Assembly (NCBI RefSeq): GCF_022343555.1
Contig: NZ_JAKQZH010000002.1
Span: 372,001-436,000 of the forward strand
Length of the DNA stretch: 64,000 bases
Direction: 5' to 3'
DNA from: Marinobacter sp. C7
GTDB taxonomy: Bacteria; Pseudomonadota; Gammaproteobacteria; Pseudomonadales; Oleiphilaceae
Position numbers and translations under genes: made by a program. This document shows positions 43,703-52,822 of this stretch, in pieces. The notes under the pieces were generated by a model, which was given only the letters and a program-made list of their open reading frames with translations, made no database searches and was not told the DNA's origin. The first letter of the stretch is position 1; every line of letters starts with the position of its first letter.

Positions 43703-44590
43703 TCAGCGTGTGTGGCGTTCAACAAATCGTTCCAGCACGGCCGCTGACTTGCCCGGGGTTTCAAGCATGGGCAAGTGGCCAACCCGGGGGAATACATGCA
43801 CCTCTGCATCGGGGGTGGCGGTCTCGAACCATCGGACGCAACGGGTCGGAGTGATCACGTCCCGGTCACCCCACTGGACCAGCAGCGGTGGCGTATCCGA
43901 TCCAAGATACCGGGCCGGAGCCAGAGCGTCCGAGACCATGTCGGTGAATATGTGCCGGAGGGCGTCCGTACGGCTGAGCAGGTCAGGACCCAGCAGGCCG
44001 GCCATGGCAATTCCGGTGGCAGTGGGTCTGCCGTTGCCAACACTGTTGAACATGCGGTAGACGCCCTTCCAGTCTCGGGGAATCAGGATGTCGTCGCGAT
44101 CCGTCTTGAAGGGAGCGTCCGGATCCACGTCGGGGTGCTCCGGAATGCCCGCGCTGTTGAGCAGGGTCAGCGAGCGTGGCGCCTGCGTCATCTCATGGGC
44201 CAGCACTGCGGCGATGGCGCCTCCCATGGAGCTGCCCGCCAGATGTATGTTGTCCGTGGGCAGCTCGGCCAGCCAGTCCCTCAGGCGCAGAGCCTGCGCC
44301 ACATACCGGTAGCTGGCATCTTTCCGGTATTCGCTCTCACCAAGCCCGGGCAGGTCCGGGACCAGGAGGTGCCAGTGGCGGGGCAGGCGCTGGAGCCAGA
44401 AGCCCCAGTTTTCCTTCATCGCCGCGAAACCATGGATCAGGAGGACCGTTGGACGGTCGGGACCGGGCTCGCCCCGCTCAAGGTAAACCATGCGGTGGCC
44501 GTCAACGGTGGCAACCCGGCGTCGGGCATTCAGTAGCCAGCGCTGCCCGGTGCGGGCGGCAGGCCAGAAATTCGGGGCGGGAATTCTCAT
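43703..44590 (-). CDS. Alpha/beta hydrolase
   Basis: 295 residues. HGFAAMKENWGFW is the oxyanion-hole region, GSSMGGAIAAVL the nucleophile elbow, an Asp lies in WGDRDVITP and the His in VGHLPMLETP. AGGA lies 6 bases before the ATG (a GTG directly precedes it). No signal peptide is clear. It resembles lipase or meta-cleavage hydrolase types; substrate unknown. The next gene on the strand is an AraC regulator. Confidence 0.88.
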   Translation of the reverse strand: MRIPAPNFWPAARTGQRWLLNARRRVATVDGHRMVYLERGEPGPDRPTVLLIHGFAAMKENWGFWLQRLPRHWHLLVPDLPGLGESEYRKDASYRYVAQALRLRDWLAELPTDNIHLAGSSMGGAIAAVLAHEMTQAPRSLTLLNSAGIPEHPDVDPDAPFKTDRDDILIPRDWKGVYRMFNSVGNGRPTATGIAMAGLLGPDLLSRTDALRHIFTDMVSDALAPARYLGSDTPPLLVQWGDRDVITPTRCVRWFETATPDAEVHVFPRVGHLPMLETPGKSAAVLERFVERHTR

Positions 44591-44682
44591 CACAGGTCCT
44601 GTGGCAATCAGACACCTGTCCAGTTTACCGGTCAGGGATCCGTCAACCTTGGCTGCACTGCCCCGCAGTGCGGGCGCTTGAG

Positions 44683-46437
44683 TCAGAGTCGAAGATCGAC
44701 GATGACGGGGTTGTGATCCGAAGAGCGCCAGGGGCCGGTACTATCCGGCGCGATCGCGGACTGATAACCCAGTGCCCTGGGTTCGTCGGCATTGATGCGC
44801 CAGGTAACGGCATTGACGACGCGTGGCGCCAGCCGGTCGGAAGCCAGGGCATGATCGAGCGATCCCTTCTGACCCTTGTACCGGTAGCTGTAGTGCTGGC
44901 AGTTCCTCGGAGTGCAGGGGTGATGGCTCGCCACCATGCTGGTGTAGCCCCGCTGACGGAACACGTCCAGAGGCGTTTCGCGGGTGTAACTGTTGAAATC
45001 GCCGGTAATCAGGGTGCCGGCCAGTTCCGGTTGCCCGGGCAGGCCCGCCAGCCAGTCGACAATTGCTTCGGCTGCCCTGATCCGTCGGTGGGCGTAACAA
45101 CCCTGGCCATCGCCCTGATTCCGGTCGGGGCCGGTGGCGCCACGACAGGATTTGGATTTGAGGTGGGGAACTGCCACCCGGAGTGACTCTTTACGGTTTG
45201 TTAACCGGAACGCCTGAACCAGCGGTGGCCGGCCTCTTGTACGAAACGGTCCGCTGGTCAGCCGCCCCGCCTTGCCCACCGGGATTACCCGGTCCTGGCG
45301 GTAGTACAGGGCTGTGCGGATGGCATCGGTGCCGTCCTGACCGGGTGTCCGGATGTAGCGCCATTGCGGCCCCAGCGCCCGGGCCAGGGCGGCTATGGCG
45401 CTGTGCCGGCCATAGCCATCGTTCTCAAGTTCGCTGACTGCGAGGATGTCCGGATCGGGGGCCGTGAGGGCCGATACCAGCCGTGCCTGTTGTTGCCGGT
45501 ACGCGGACTCGGTGGTCGCGCCCCGGGGCGTCGGGTAGTCACCGCCCCGGCCATCACCGTTGAACAGATTGGCCAGGTTGAGGGTCATCACCCGCAGTGT
45601 TGCCCCGTCCGGACGTACCGGTGCCGGTTCCCTGGGATTGCTGGCGATAAACTCGGGCGGCGATTCGGGTTGAACCCGCCATTGCCCGAACCGGAAATCC
45701 AGCACGCCGGCGATGTCGCGCAGGGTGTCTCCCATGCGCACCGTGTTGTCGATTCTGAGGCCGCCCGGAGGCCAGGGAACCGGGCGGGGATTGCGGTTGC
45801 CACGGCCGTCATCCAGGGTTATCCGGCCGCTGACGGAATCGTCGAGCTTGCCGGCCTTTGGGCCGGGCGGCAGGTATTCGGTGGCAATGACCTGATCGCC
45901 CGGTGCCAGTGTGAGTTCGCCAAACTGTGCCAGGTTGTAACTGTCGATCACGGTGAGCGGGGAGGCAACGGTCACCCTCATGTTCTCGAGGGCTTCGTAT
46001 GGGACCGAAGCCGAGGGTTCGATGACTGTTGCCTTGGGTAGGGTTCCCGGGCCGCAAACAATCAGGTTCCGGATCTTCACCAGTTCGGTGAGACCGTGGA
46101 ACTCCCGAACCTCACCGGTGAGGCGAAGCCGTTGTCCCTGTGTGCCTTGCCGGCGGTGGGTGTAGACGAACAGCGCCTCGGAAGTGGCCGGATTGTCATC
46201 GGCTTCGTCGTCAGGCTGCTGCAGGTAGAATCCCCGGAAGCCTTCCTCGCCACGGGCATCGAGGGTGAGGATGCCCTCGACGGTGACTGTCTGGCCGGTC
46301 AAGGGGGATGTTTCTCCGTCACCCTGGACCCGGGCAATCGGCGTGGAGGCTTCACCACAGGAGCCGCCTGCCGAGGCGAGAGGCGTCAGCAGGAACAGGA
46401 CGAGGCTTCTGGCAGCCAACAGCGCGAGTGATTTCAC
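44683..46437 (-). CDS. ExeM/NucH-type extracellular endonuclease
   Basis: 584 residues: a signal peptide (VKSLALLAARSLVLFLLTPLASA from a GTG start), an OB-fold/LTD-like N-terminal half, and a C-terminal endonuclease/exonuclease/phosphatase domain. Catalytic motifs are MTLNLANLFNGDG, AVSELENDGYG, VAVPHLKSKSCRG, ITGDFNSY and the final SSDHNPVIVDL. It probably degrades external DNA for nutrients or biofilm turnover. The ribosome site is weak, but the longer frame overlaps the WYL gene and has no signal peptide. Confidence 0.88.
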   Translation of the reverse strand: MKSLALLAARSLVLFLLTPLASAGGSCGEASTPIARVQGDGETSPLTGQTVTVEGILTLDARGEEGFRGFYLQQPDDEADDNPATSEALFVYTHRRQGTQGQRLRLTGEVREFHGLTELVKIRNLIVCGPGTLPKATVIEPSASVPYEALENMRVTVASPLTVIDSYNLAQFGELTLAPGDQVIATEYLPPGPKAGKLDDSVSGRITLDDGRGNRNPRPVPWPPGGLRIDNTVRMGDTLRDIAGVLDFRFGQWRVQPESPPEFIASNPREPAPVRPDGATLRVMTLNLANLFNGDGRGGDYPTPRGATTESAYRQQQARLVSALTAPDPDILAVSELENDGYGRHSAIAALARALGPQWRYIRTPGQDGTDAIRTALYYRQDRVIPVGKAGRLTSGPFRTRGRPPLVQAFRLTNRKESLRVAVPHLKSKSCRGATGPDRNQGDGQGCYAHRRIRAAEAIVDWLAGLPGQPELAGTLITGDFNSYTRETPLDVFRQRGYTSMVASHHPCTPRNCQHYSYRYKGQKGSLDHALASDRLAPRVVNAVTWRINADEPRALGYQSAIAPDSTGPWRSSDHNPVIVDLRL

Positions 46438-46447
46438 GCCGGCCAGT

Positions 46448-47350
46448 CTAGCAGAGCCCTGCCACCGCTTTGAGTGCCTGTTCCCGGCGACTGCCAAAAC
46501 CCAACTCGTCCGGATTGGCCAGCTCCAGTTGTTGCACCAGGGGGTCGGGGTGCTCATTGTCAAAGGTGATTCCCATGCGTGACAGCACGTAGGGAGTCAG
46601 GGCTGCCCGGGTCCGGATGGTCAGGCGACCATCGCTCATGCCGTAGTCACGGGCGATGATGTCCTGCTGCGCTTCGGTCAGGCGCTGATCCGGTGTGATG
46701 ACCAGGGTGACCTGCCGGTTCCAGTCCTCGTCATGCTGGCTGGTGTGGCGTGCCCGCTGGCGCAGTGCCTCCGGCACCGTTCGGAGGCGGCTCAGGGCAA
46801 AGTCCCGGAATTCCCGGTTGGAGTCACACCATGCCCTCAGGTGCCAGTTGTTGCCGGTGCATACCAGAGTATGGGGTTCGAGAATGGTCTCCACCGGCTC
46901 AGGACGGCTCAACGAGGTGTAGCTTGCCCGAAGCTGTCTGCCGTTGCGCGTTGCGGTTACCACGGCGCGCATGGATTCCGGAGCGATCACCCGGCTCGGA
47001 CCCGCCACAACATGGCTGTCGGGCAGGCCCAGATCCAGTGCCTCGAAGGTATCGCTCAGGCTCTGTTGACGGGCAAGGAGGTCGAGATATTCGCCGACCT
47101 CGCCGCGCGTGACCACCGGCCGGAACCGGGGGGCCGGTACGTACCCCTTGAGGTGGCGGTCATATTGAAGGTTGCCCGGAGCCAGCTCACGCAGGTAGGT
47201 GTTGATGTCCTTGGAGGCCTGCTGGCGGCCGATGCCAAAGCTGTGGCAGATGTGGTTGGTGGTCAGTCGACCTTCCCACAGGGCAACAGTCTCAATCAGT
47301 CGATAGCGTAGTAGCAAATCCCAGCGGATGGGCCAGTCCGTCTTTTTCAT
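46448..47350 (-). CDS. WYL-domain transcriptional regulator
   Basis: 300 residues. An N-terminal winged-helix (LLLRYRLIETVALWEGRLTTNHICHSFGIGRQQASKDINTYL) is followed by a WYL effector domain (SYTSLSRPEPVETILEPHTLVCTGNNWHLRAWCDSNREFRDFALSRL) and a WCX-like C-terminus. WYL proteins often sense nucleotides or single-stranded DNA. It ends 10 bases before the secreted nuclease gene, so co-transcription is likely and nuclease control possible. Confidence 0.9.
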   Translation of the reverse strand: MKKTDWPIRWDLLLRYRLIETVALWEGRLTTNHICHSFGIGRQQASKDINTYLRELAPGNLQYDRHLKGYVPAPRFRPVVTRGEVGEYLDLLARQQSLSDTFEALDLGLPDSHVVAGPSRVIAPESMRAVVTATRNGRQLRASYTSLSRPEPVETILEPHTLVCTGNNWHLRAWCDSNREFRDFALSRLRTVPEALRQRARHTSQHDEDWNRQVTLVITPDQRLTEAQQDIIARDYGMSDGRLTIRTRAALTPYVLSRMGITFDNEHPDPLVQQLELANPDELGFGSRREQALKAVAGLC

Positions 47351-47628
47351 ATCCAGGCGCTCACGGATCCATTGAAAAACCTGAATTTATGTTACCTGCT
47401 CCCAGTCAGAGGGTCTGTTACGACCCATTAATGTAAAAAAATCTTCAGAATCACGGTTTACGGCGCATTCGCACGACCCGGAAATGCCTTCCCGGGAGTT
47501 TCGGGAAGTCCCTAGTAGCCTGCACCGGGTGCCACTGATCTAATGCCGCTCCGGCACAGTCCCGAGGCTGGTGCTATCTTGGTGCCCAAACACCGAACGT
47601 CTGCTGTCCGTTGCCCGGAGCCGTTGCC

Positions 47629-48912
47629 ATGACCCGAATGGTCACTTCCCTGTCCGCCCTGATTCTCAGCATTATCCTGCTGGTAAGCGGTAATGCCTTC
47701 CTGATGACCCTGCTGGGTATCCGGCTGAGTATCGAGCAGGTGGCTCCGGACGTCATTGGCTGGGTGCTGGTGTGCTACTCCATCGGTTTTGTCCTCGGCA
47801 CTCTCTACGTGCATCGGGTGATCGGCCGGGTCGGACACATCCGTGCCTTTGCGGTGTTCGCGGCATTGGCGGCGGTGGCGTCGTTGATGTACCCCGTGGC
47901 TGTATCGATGGTGTTCTGGGCGTTCCTGAGGGTGCTGTCCGGCTTCAGCATTGCCGGTGTCCTGGTCGTAATTGAGAGCTGGTTCTCCAGCCGCGCCACC
48001 AACGCCAACCGTGGCGCCCTGTTTGCGGTCTACCAGATTGTCTTCTACCTGTCGGCCGCAGGCGGTCAGCTGATCGTTAATGTGGGCGATCCGGCCAACT
48101 TCATGCCCTTCTCCCTTGCTGCCATCCTGCTGACGCTGGCACTGGTTCCCCTGTCCCTGACACAAATGGAAGCGCCTCCCATCGAGCAGGCCTCCCGAAT
48201 GTCCATTTTTACACTGGCCCGGCAGTCCTTTACGGGGATGGCTGGTGCGCTGGTCTGTGGCGTAATGATCGGCGGTTTCTATGCCCTGGGGCCGGTCTAT
48301 GCCACTCTCATGGGCCTGGATGTCGCAAAGACCTCCACCTTCATGGCCAGTGCCATTGTCGCGGCCATGATCCTGGCCTGGCCGCTGGGGCGCGTCTGTG
48401 ACCGGTTTGATCGTCGTCGGGTGATGTTCTGGGTGGCGCTGACTGCAGCCGCAGCGGCCGGAGTCGTGGGTGTACTGGAGCCGATGAATCTGGTTCCTCT
48501 CATTCTGTTGGTGGGACTGTTTACCGGCTTGTCAGCCAGCATATATCCCATCGCCGTGGCCATCACCAATGATCGGATGGAAACCAGTCGTATTGTCTCT
48601 GCCAGCGCCACATTGCTGCTCAGCTATGGTGTCGGTAGTGTGATTGGCCCTATTGCCATGGCGGAGCTGATCGGGCTTCTGGGCCCCGAAGGCCTGTTCC
48701 TGGGCAACGCCGGGTTCCTGGTGCTCCTTGCCCTGATCACCAGTTACCGGATCAGTCACACCGAGGATGTCCCCGTGGAAGAACAGGAACATTATGTGCC
48801 GGCTATGCCTGAGACCTCACCGGTGCTGACCGAGCTTGACCCGCGCAATGCCGAATTCCATGAGTCTCCCGAGGTCGAAGAGATGCGGGAAGAGGAGCGC
48901 CGGGCCGGCTGA
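47629..48912 (+). CDS. YcaD-like MFS transporter
   Basis: 427 residues with twelve helices of the YcaD-type group (SGNAFLMTLLGIRLSIEQVAPDVIGWVLVCYSIGFVLGTL, GFSIAGVLVVIESWFSSRA), plus an unusual acidic tail of about 55 residues (from SHTEDVPVEEQEHY onward). CGGAG lies 8 bases before the ATG. Divergent from the WYL regulator across 278 bases. Substrate unknown. Confidence 0.85.
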   Translation: MTRMVTSLSALILSIILLVSGNAFLMTLLGIRLSIEQVAPDVIGWVLVCYSIGFVLGTLYVHRVIGRVGHIRAFAVFAALAAVASLMYPVAVSMVFWAFLRVLSGFSIAGVLVVIESWFSSRATNANRGALFAVYQIVFYLSAAGGQLIVNVGDPANFMPFSLAAILLTLALVPLSLTQMEAPPIEQASRMSIFTLARQSFTGMAGALVCGVMIGGFYALGPVYATLMGLDVAKTSTFMASAIVAAMILAWPLGRVCDRFDRRRVMFWVALTAAAAAGVVGVLEPMNLVPLILLVGLFTGLSASIYPIAVAITNDRMETSRIVSASATLLLSYGVGSVIGPIAMAELIGLLGPEGLFLGNAGFLVLLALITSYRISHTEDVPVEEQEHYVPAMPETSPVLTELDPRNAEFHESPEVEEMREEERRAG

Positions 48913-48973
48913 ACCGGGTTCCTCGGGTTTTCCCGATATATTTTTAATCTGATATCTGTTTTTCTTTCAATGG

Positions 48974-48985
48974 TTAGCATACTAT
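48974..48985. promoter_or_regulatory. Possible MarR/SlyA-type operator
   Basis: TTAGCATACTAT lies in an AT-rich patch about 90 bases before the MarR gene. It matches the SlyA-type box TTAGCAAGCTAA at 9 of 12 positions and sits inside GTTA...TAAC. Weak evidence. Confidence 0.3.
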
Positions 48986-49075
48986 TGGTAACTTTCCCAT
49001 AATGTGAGTTTTGTTGGCCGAACGCCCGGGGCCCTGCAGGGTCGCGGTGCGGCCACCGGACAGGAGCGATAACCC

Positions 49076-49501
49076 ATGAGAGAACAGTTTCCCTTTGCCG
49101 TTGCCCGGGTTACACGCCGTTGGCGCAAGATGCTGGATGAACGCCTGAAGGATCTTGGCGTCACCCAGGCACGCTGGAGCACCATGGTTTACTTGCAGCA
49201 GGGCGGCGAAGGGCTCACCCAGCGTGAACTTGCCAGCCTGATGGCAATCGAGAATCCCACCCTGGTGCGCCTGTTGGACAGTCTGGAACAGCAAGGGCTG
49301 ATCGAGCGCCGGCCCTGTCCCAACGACCGCCGGGCCCGCCGCCTGCACCTGACCGACGCTGGCCGGGCATTTATGGACGACCTCTCCGAGCGGGCGGCCA
49401 AGTTGCGTGAGGAAATGCTGGAAGGTATCAGCGATGAAGAGATCGAGAGTTCGCTGAAGATCTTCCAGAAGATCATGGAAAACGCCGAAAAGCAGAAGTA
49501 G
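49076..49501 (+). CDS. MarR/SlyA family transcriptional regulator
   Basis: 141 residues with a winged helix: LTQRELASLMAIENPTLVRLLDSLEQQGLIERRPCPNDRRARRLHLTDAG is the classic recognition helix plus wing. GGAGCG precedes the ATG. It is followed directly by an EmrB-like drug pump, the usual partner of SlyA/EmrR-type repressors, so it probably controls that pump. Confidence 0.92.
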   Translation: MREQFPFAVARVTRRWRKMLDERLKDLGVTQARWSTMVYLQQGGEGLTQRELASLMAIENPTLVRLLDSLEQQGLIERRPCPNDRRARRLHLTDAGRAFMDDLSERAAKLREEMLEGISDEEIESSLKIFQKIMENAEKQK

Positions 49502-49574
49502 GAGTCTGATCCTGGCTGATAACACGGTCGACGGACTCCGGGCCCGATACGGCGACCGCTGGCGCTGGCTGGCG

Positions 49575-50903
49575 GTGTGCACGGTCATGCTGGGCACCAT
49601 GGCTACGGTGCTCAGTGCCACCGTGGTCAACGTGGCGCTGCATGACATCATGCTCGAGTTCGGTATCCGTCAGGGCCAGGTGCATTGGCTCGCCACCGGC
49701 TTCATAGCCGCCATGACCACGACCATGCTGGCTTCCTCCTGGTTGCTGGACCATTTCGGGGTCCGGAAAACGCTGGCCAGCGCCATGGCCCTGTTTACCC
49801 TGATTTCCATTGCCGGCGGTTTTGCCGAAACGCCGGGCCAGCTGATCGCGGCCCGGATCGGCCAGGGTGCCATGGCAGGACTGATGCAGCCTATGGGCAT
49901 GTACCTGGTGTTCCGGATTTTTCCCAGGGAACGCAGAGGGCAGGCCATGGGCATCTATGGCATGGGAGTCATCCTGGCGCCGGCGCTGGGCCCGGTGCTG
50001 GGAGGTTTTCTGGTGGACCAGCTGAACTGGCGTTATGTCATGTTTGCGCCGGCGCCGGTCACGATGTTCGGGGTGTTCATGGCCTGGCGTTTCCTGCCGT
50101 TGCCGCCGTCACGTCCGGAACCCTACCGCTTTGATCTGCCGGGCCTGTTTCTGCTCGGAGCAACAATCGGTCTGGCTCTGGATACCCTGAATCGGATGCA
50201 GGAACTGACCGGATCGGAGCTTCGGATCGGAATCCAGGCGTTGGCCGTGGCGGCGTTGCTGGTCCTGTTCGTTCTCCGGGAACGATCCGCCCGCCATCCC
50301 CTGGTCAACATCGCGCTGCTGCGGACCCCCGCCTTCGTCTACGCCAATCTCGGCGCCATGGCTCTGGGGCTGGCGCTGTTCGGGTCCACCTACCTGGTGC
50401 CGCTCTTTGTCCAGAGTGCCCTGGGTTTCAGCGCCACCGAGGCGGGCCTGCTGATGTTACCGGCCGGTATCGTCCTCGGCATTACCTTTCCGCTTGCCGG
50501 CCGGCTGGCCGACCGGCAGAGTGCCCGCTCCCTGGTGGTGTTCGGGATCGCCATATTCGCCGCCTCGGCCGTCCTGTTTGCGGTTTCGGATGTGTCGCTG
50601 GCGTTCGGTTGGCTGGCTCTTTGGACCATCCTCGGGCGTATCGGTATCGGGTTCATGCTGCCGGCACTGTCCACCGGCGCGCTCAACCCGCTCAAGCCGG
50701 AACAGCTGGGCGCGGCTTCCAGCACCATCAATTTTACCCGCCAGCTGGGCGGCGCATTCGGCGTCAACATTGTGGCTCTGACGGTGGAGTTCGGTGAGCA
50801 CAGTGGTGGTCTGCCCACCATTAATGCCTTCCATAATGCCTGGTGGCTGGTCGCGGTGTTCGTTGCCTTGGCCGCCCTTCCGGTGTGGCGGATGCGGGCA
50901 TAG
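49575..50903 (+). CDS. DHA2 family multidrug MFS transporter (EmrB-like)
   Basis: At least 442 residues with about 14 helices; ATVVNVALHDIMLEFGIRQGQVHWLATGFIAAMTTTM and GPVLGGFLVDQLNWRYVMFAPAPV are typical DHA2 segments. The start is uncertain. GTG 49575 has no ribosome site, while a CTG at 49512 lies 7 bases after AGGAG and would add a sensible basic N-terminus (ADNTVDGLRARYGDRWRW). It directly follows the marR stop, so the pair is an operon. Substrate probably lipophilic toxins. Confidence 0.88.
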   Translation: MCTVMLGTMATVLSATVVNVALHDIMLEFGIRQGQVHWLATGFIAAMTTTMLASSWLLDHFGVRKTLASAMALFTLISIAGGFAETPGQLIAARIGQGAMAGLMQPMGMYLVFRIFPRERRGQAMGIYGMGVILAPALGPVLGGFLVDQLNWRYVMFAPAPVTMFGVFMAWRFLPLPPSRPEPYRFDLPGLFLLGATIGLALDTLNRMQELTGSELRIGIQALAVAALLVLFVLRERSARHPLVNIALLRTPAFVYANLGAMALGLALFGSTYLVPLFVQSALGFSATEAGLLMLPAGIVLGITFPLAGRLADRQSARSLVVFGIAIFAASAVLFAVSDVSLAFGWLALWTILGRIGIGFMLPALSTGALNPLKPEQLGAASSTINFTRQLGGAFGVNIVALTVEFGEHSGGLPTINAFHNAWWLVAVFVALAALPVWRMRA

Positions 50904-50939
50904 TTGCGATCCGGGGCGCAATTGGATAGCATGCTCTCT

Positions 50940-51061
50940 CCTTCAGGGGAGTAGCCTCCGCGCCGGACGATCCGGCCGGACGGTAGTCAACATACTTGGG
51001 GCTCAATCTCCATGGCTACCGTGTCCCGCACCCGTTGCGTGGGGATTGGCAAGACCTGAGG
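50940..51061 (+). ncRNA. yybP-ykoY manganese riboswitch
   Basis: Conserved yybP-ykoY blocks occur in the right order: GGGGAGTAGCCTCCG (50946-50960), GTCAACATACTTG (50986-50998) and TTGGCAAGACC (51046-51056). The closing stem pairs CCTTCAGG (50940-50947) with CCTGAGG (51055-51061), with one bulge. This class binds Mn2+ and switches on Mn exporters. The gene downstream is a GDT1-family exporter, exactly the expected target. The expression platform lies between 51062 and the ATG at 51129. Confidence 0.9.
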
Positions 51062-51128
51062 CAGATCACCTCCGATGGGCGGAAGGTGGGCTGTCTCATG
51101 TCTTCGATATCCGCCCTGGAGTTGTTTG

Positions 51129-51698
51129 ATGGACGCTTTTCTCGCCTCGACCGCCGCCGTTGCCATTGCCGAAATCGGCGACAAGACCCAGCTGCTTTCC
51201 CTTTTCCTCGTGGCCCGCTATGCCAGGCGAACGCCGATCATACTCGGTATCCTGATCGCCACCATCCTGAACCACGCGCTCTCGGCCTGGCTCGGTGCCT
51301 GGATTGCCAGCTTCATTCCGGAAACCTGGCTGCCCTGGATCCTGGCGGGGAGCTTCGTTGCCATTGCCCTGTGGCTGCTGATTCCGGACAAGGATGACAG
51401 CGAGGACTCCAAGTTCCTGGGTATGGGCGCCTTCATGGCCACCACGATCATGTTTTTCCTGGCCGAGATCGGTGACAAGACCCAGGTGGCCACCGTTGTA
51501 CTAGCAGCGAAGTTTACTGACACGTTCTGGGTTATCATGGGTACGACGGTGGGGATGCTGCTGGCGAATATACCGGTTATTATGGCCGGTCGCTGGTTGA
51601 TGGAGCGCATGCCCCTGGCGACGGCCAGGATCAGCGCCAGCGTTCTGTTTGTCTTGCTGGCGATCGTCACCGTCTGGACGACCGCCATGAACTCCTGA
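51129..51698 (+). CDS. TMEM165/GDT1 (UPF0016) family manganese exporter
   Basis: 189 residues with six helices and two copies of the ion-binding motif EIGDKTQ (Glu15 and Glu113), the hallmark of UPF0016/GDT1 proteins. Bacterial members such as MneA export Mn2+. The ATG (MDAFLASTAAVAIAEIGDKT) is the one right after the riboswitch region; the longer frame would run back into it. Riboswitch control supports manganese as substrate. Confidence 0.93.
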   Translation: MDAFLASTAAVAIAEIGDKTQLLSLFLVARYARRTPIILGILIATILNHALSAWLGAWIASFIPETWLPWILAGSFVAIALWLLIPDKDDSEDSKFLGMGAFMATTIMFFLAEIGDKTQVATVVLAAKFTDTFWVIMGTTVGMLLANIPVIMAGRWLMERMPLATARISASVLFVLLAIVTVWTTAMNS

Positions 51699-51748
51699 TT
51701 GGCTTTGCTGTCACCGTCTGGGTGAACACTGAATTTCGGAACTGAATT

Positions 51749-52801
51749 ATGCCGCTTGGAAAGTATTGGAACATTCTCGCGCTGTTGGTGCCGCTGGCTC
51801 TGGTCAACGCCCCGGTGTGGGCGGCGCCGGAGGCTCCCGAGGCTGAGGCCGACGAAGCGCCCGACCGGAGCCCGCGGGTGCCCACGTTCGAGCTCAACGG
51901 GGACCTGGCTGGCGAGCTGCAGGCTTTCACCACCCGCTATGAGGACACCTTTGCCCAGCTCGGCAACCGGCTCGCCCTGGGCTATCTTGAGCTGGTGAAG
52001 GCCAACCCCGGCGTGGACCCCTGGCTGCCGGGGGAAGGCACCACCATTACCCTGCCCCGGCAGTACGTAATTCCCGATGAGGCGCGCCGCAAGGGCATTG
52101 TCATCAACCTCGCGGAATACCGCCTGTATTACTTCACCGGGGACGGTGATGTGCAGGTCTATCCCGTGGGTGTCGGCACTGAGGAGAATCCCTCTCCGCT
52201 GACCGACGCTGAAGTGACCATGCCCCTGGAGTCCCCGGCCTGGTATCCCCCGGCCAGCATCCGCGCAGAATACGAAGCGAACGGCGAATACCTGCCCAAG
52301 ATGATTCCGCCCGGCCCTGGGAACCCGCTGGGAACCCACGCCCTGTTACTGAGCGAGAAAGGCTATCTCATCCACGGCACCAACAAGCGGTTCGGGGTTG
52401 GCATGCCGGTAAGCCATGGCTGCTTCCGGATGTACAATGAAGATATCTCCCGGTTTATCTATCAGGTCGACAAGGGAACGCCGGTTCAGGTGATCCGGGA
52501 TCCGGTCAAGATCGGTATATCCGGAGGTGAGGTGTGGCTCGAGGTGCACCGCCCCGGCGAAGATTATCCGCAGGAGGACCGGGATCAGCTCTGGCAGCGG
52601 GTCTTCTCGGAAGTGGAAGCATTTCGTGAGCAGAATCCGGAGGTGGAAGTGAACCGCCGCGCCATCGAACTGGCCGTGGATCAGGCCGACGGTATTCCGA
52701 CCATGATTGGTGAGAGGCTCACCCGGGTGGCCACAGATGAGAGTGTCGAGAACAAATCCCCTGCCAGCCAGGGTGAGCAGGAGCAGAAACTCTACTTCTG
52801 A
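51749..52801 (+). CDS. L,D-transpeptidase (YkuD/ErfK type)
   Basis: 350 residues with a signal peptide (about 1-25), a linker rich in Pro/Ala/Glu, a LysM-like segment (LALGYLELVKANPGVDPWLPGEGTTITLP) and the YkuD catalytic domain. The latter has HGTNKRFGVGMPVSHGCFRM (nucleophile Cys225). Such enzymes form 3-3 crosslinks or attach Lpp-type lipoproteins to peptidoglycan. An Lpp-like lipoprotein with a terminal Lys lies 2.5 kb downstream. The ribosome site is weak. Confidence 0.92.
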   Translation: MPLGKYWNILALLVPLALVNAPVWAAPEAPEAEADEAPDRSPRVPTFELNGDLAGELQAFTTRYEDTFAQLGNRLALGYLELVKANPGVDPWLPGEGTTITLPRQYVIPDEARRKGIVINLAEYRLYYFTGDGDVQVYPVGVGTEENPSPLTDAEVTMPLESPAWYPPASIRAEYEANGEYLPKMIPPGPGNPLGTHALLLSEKGYLIHGTNKRFGVGMPVSHGCFRMYNEDISRFIYQVDKGTPVQVIRDPVKIGISGGEVWLEVHRPGEDYPQEDRDQLWQRVFSEVEAFREQNPEVEVNRRAIELAVDQADGIPTMIGERLTRVATDESVENKSPASQGEQEQKLYF

Positions 52802-52822
52802 TCACTGACGAGGAGAGGTGCC

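Noticed and set aside
47351..47628. Gap between the WYL and MFS genes examined for RNA or small genes
   Set aside because: Only short GC-rich repeats such as CCTTCCCGGGAG were seen, and no convincing promoter pair, frame or structured RNA.
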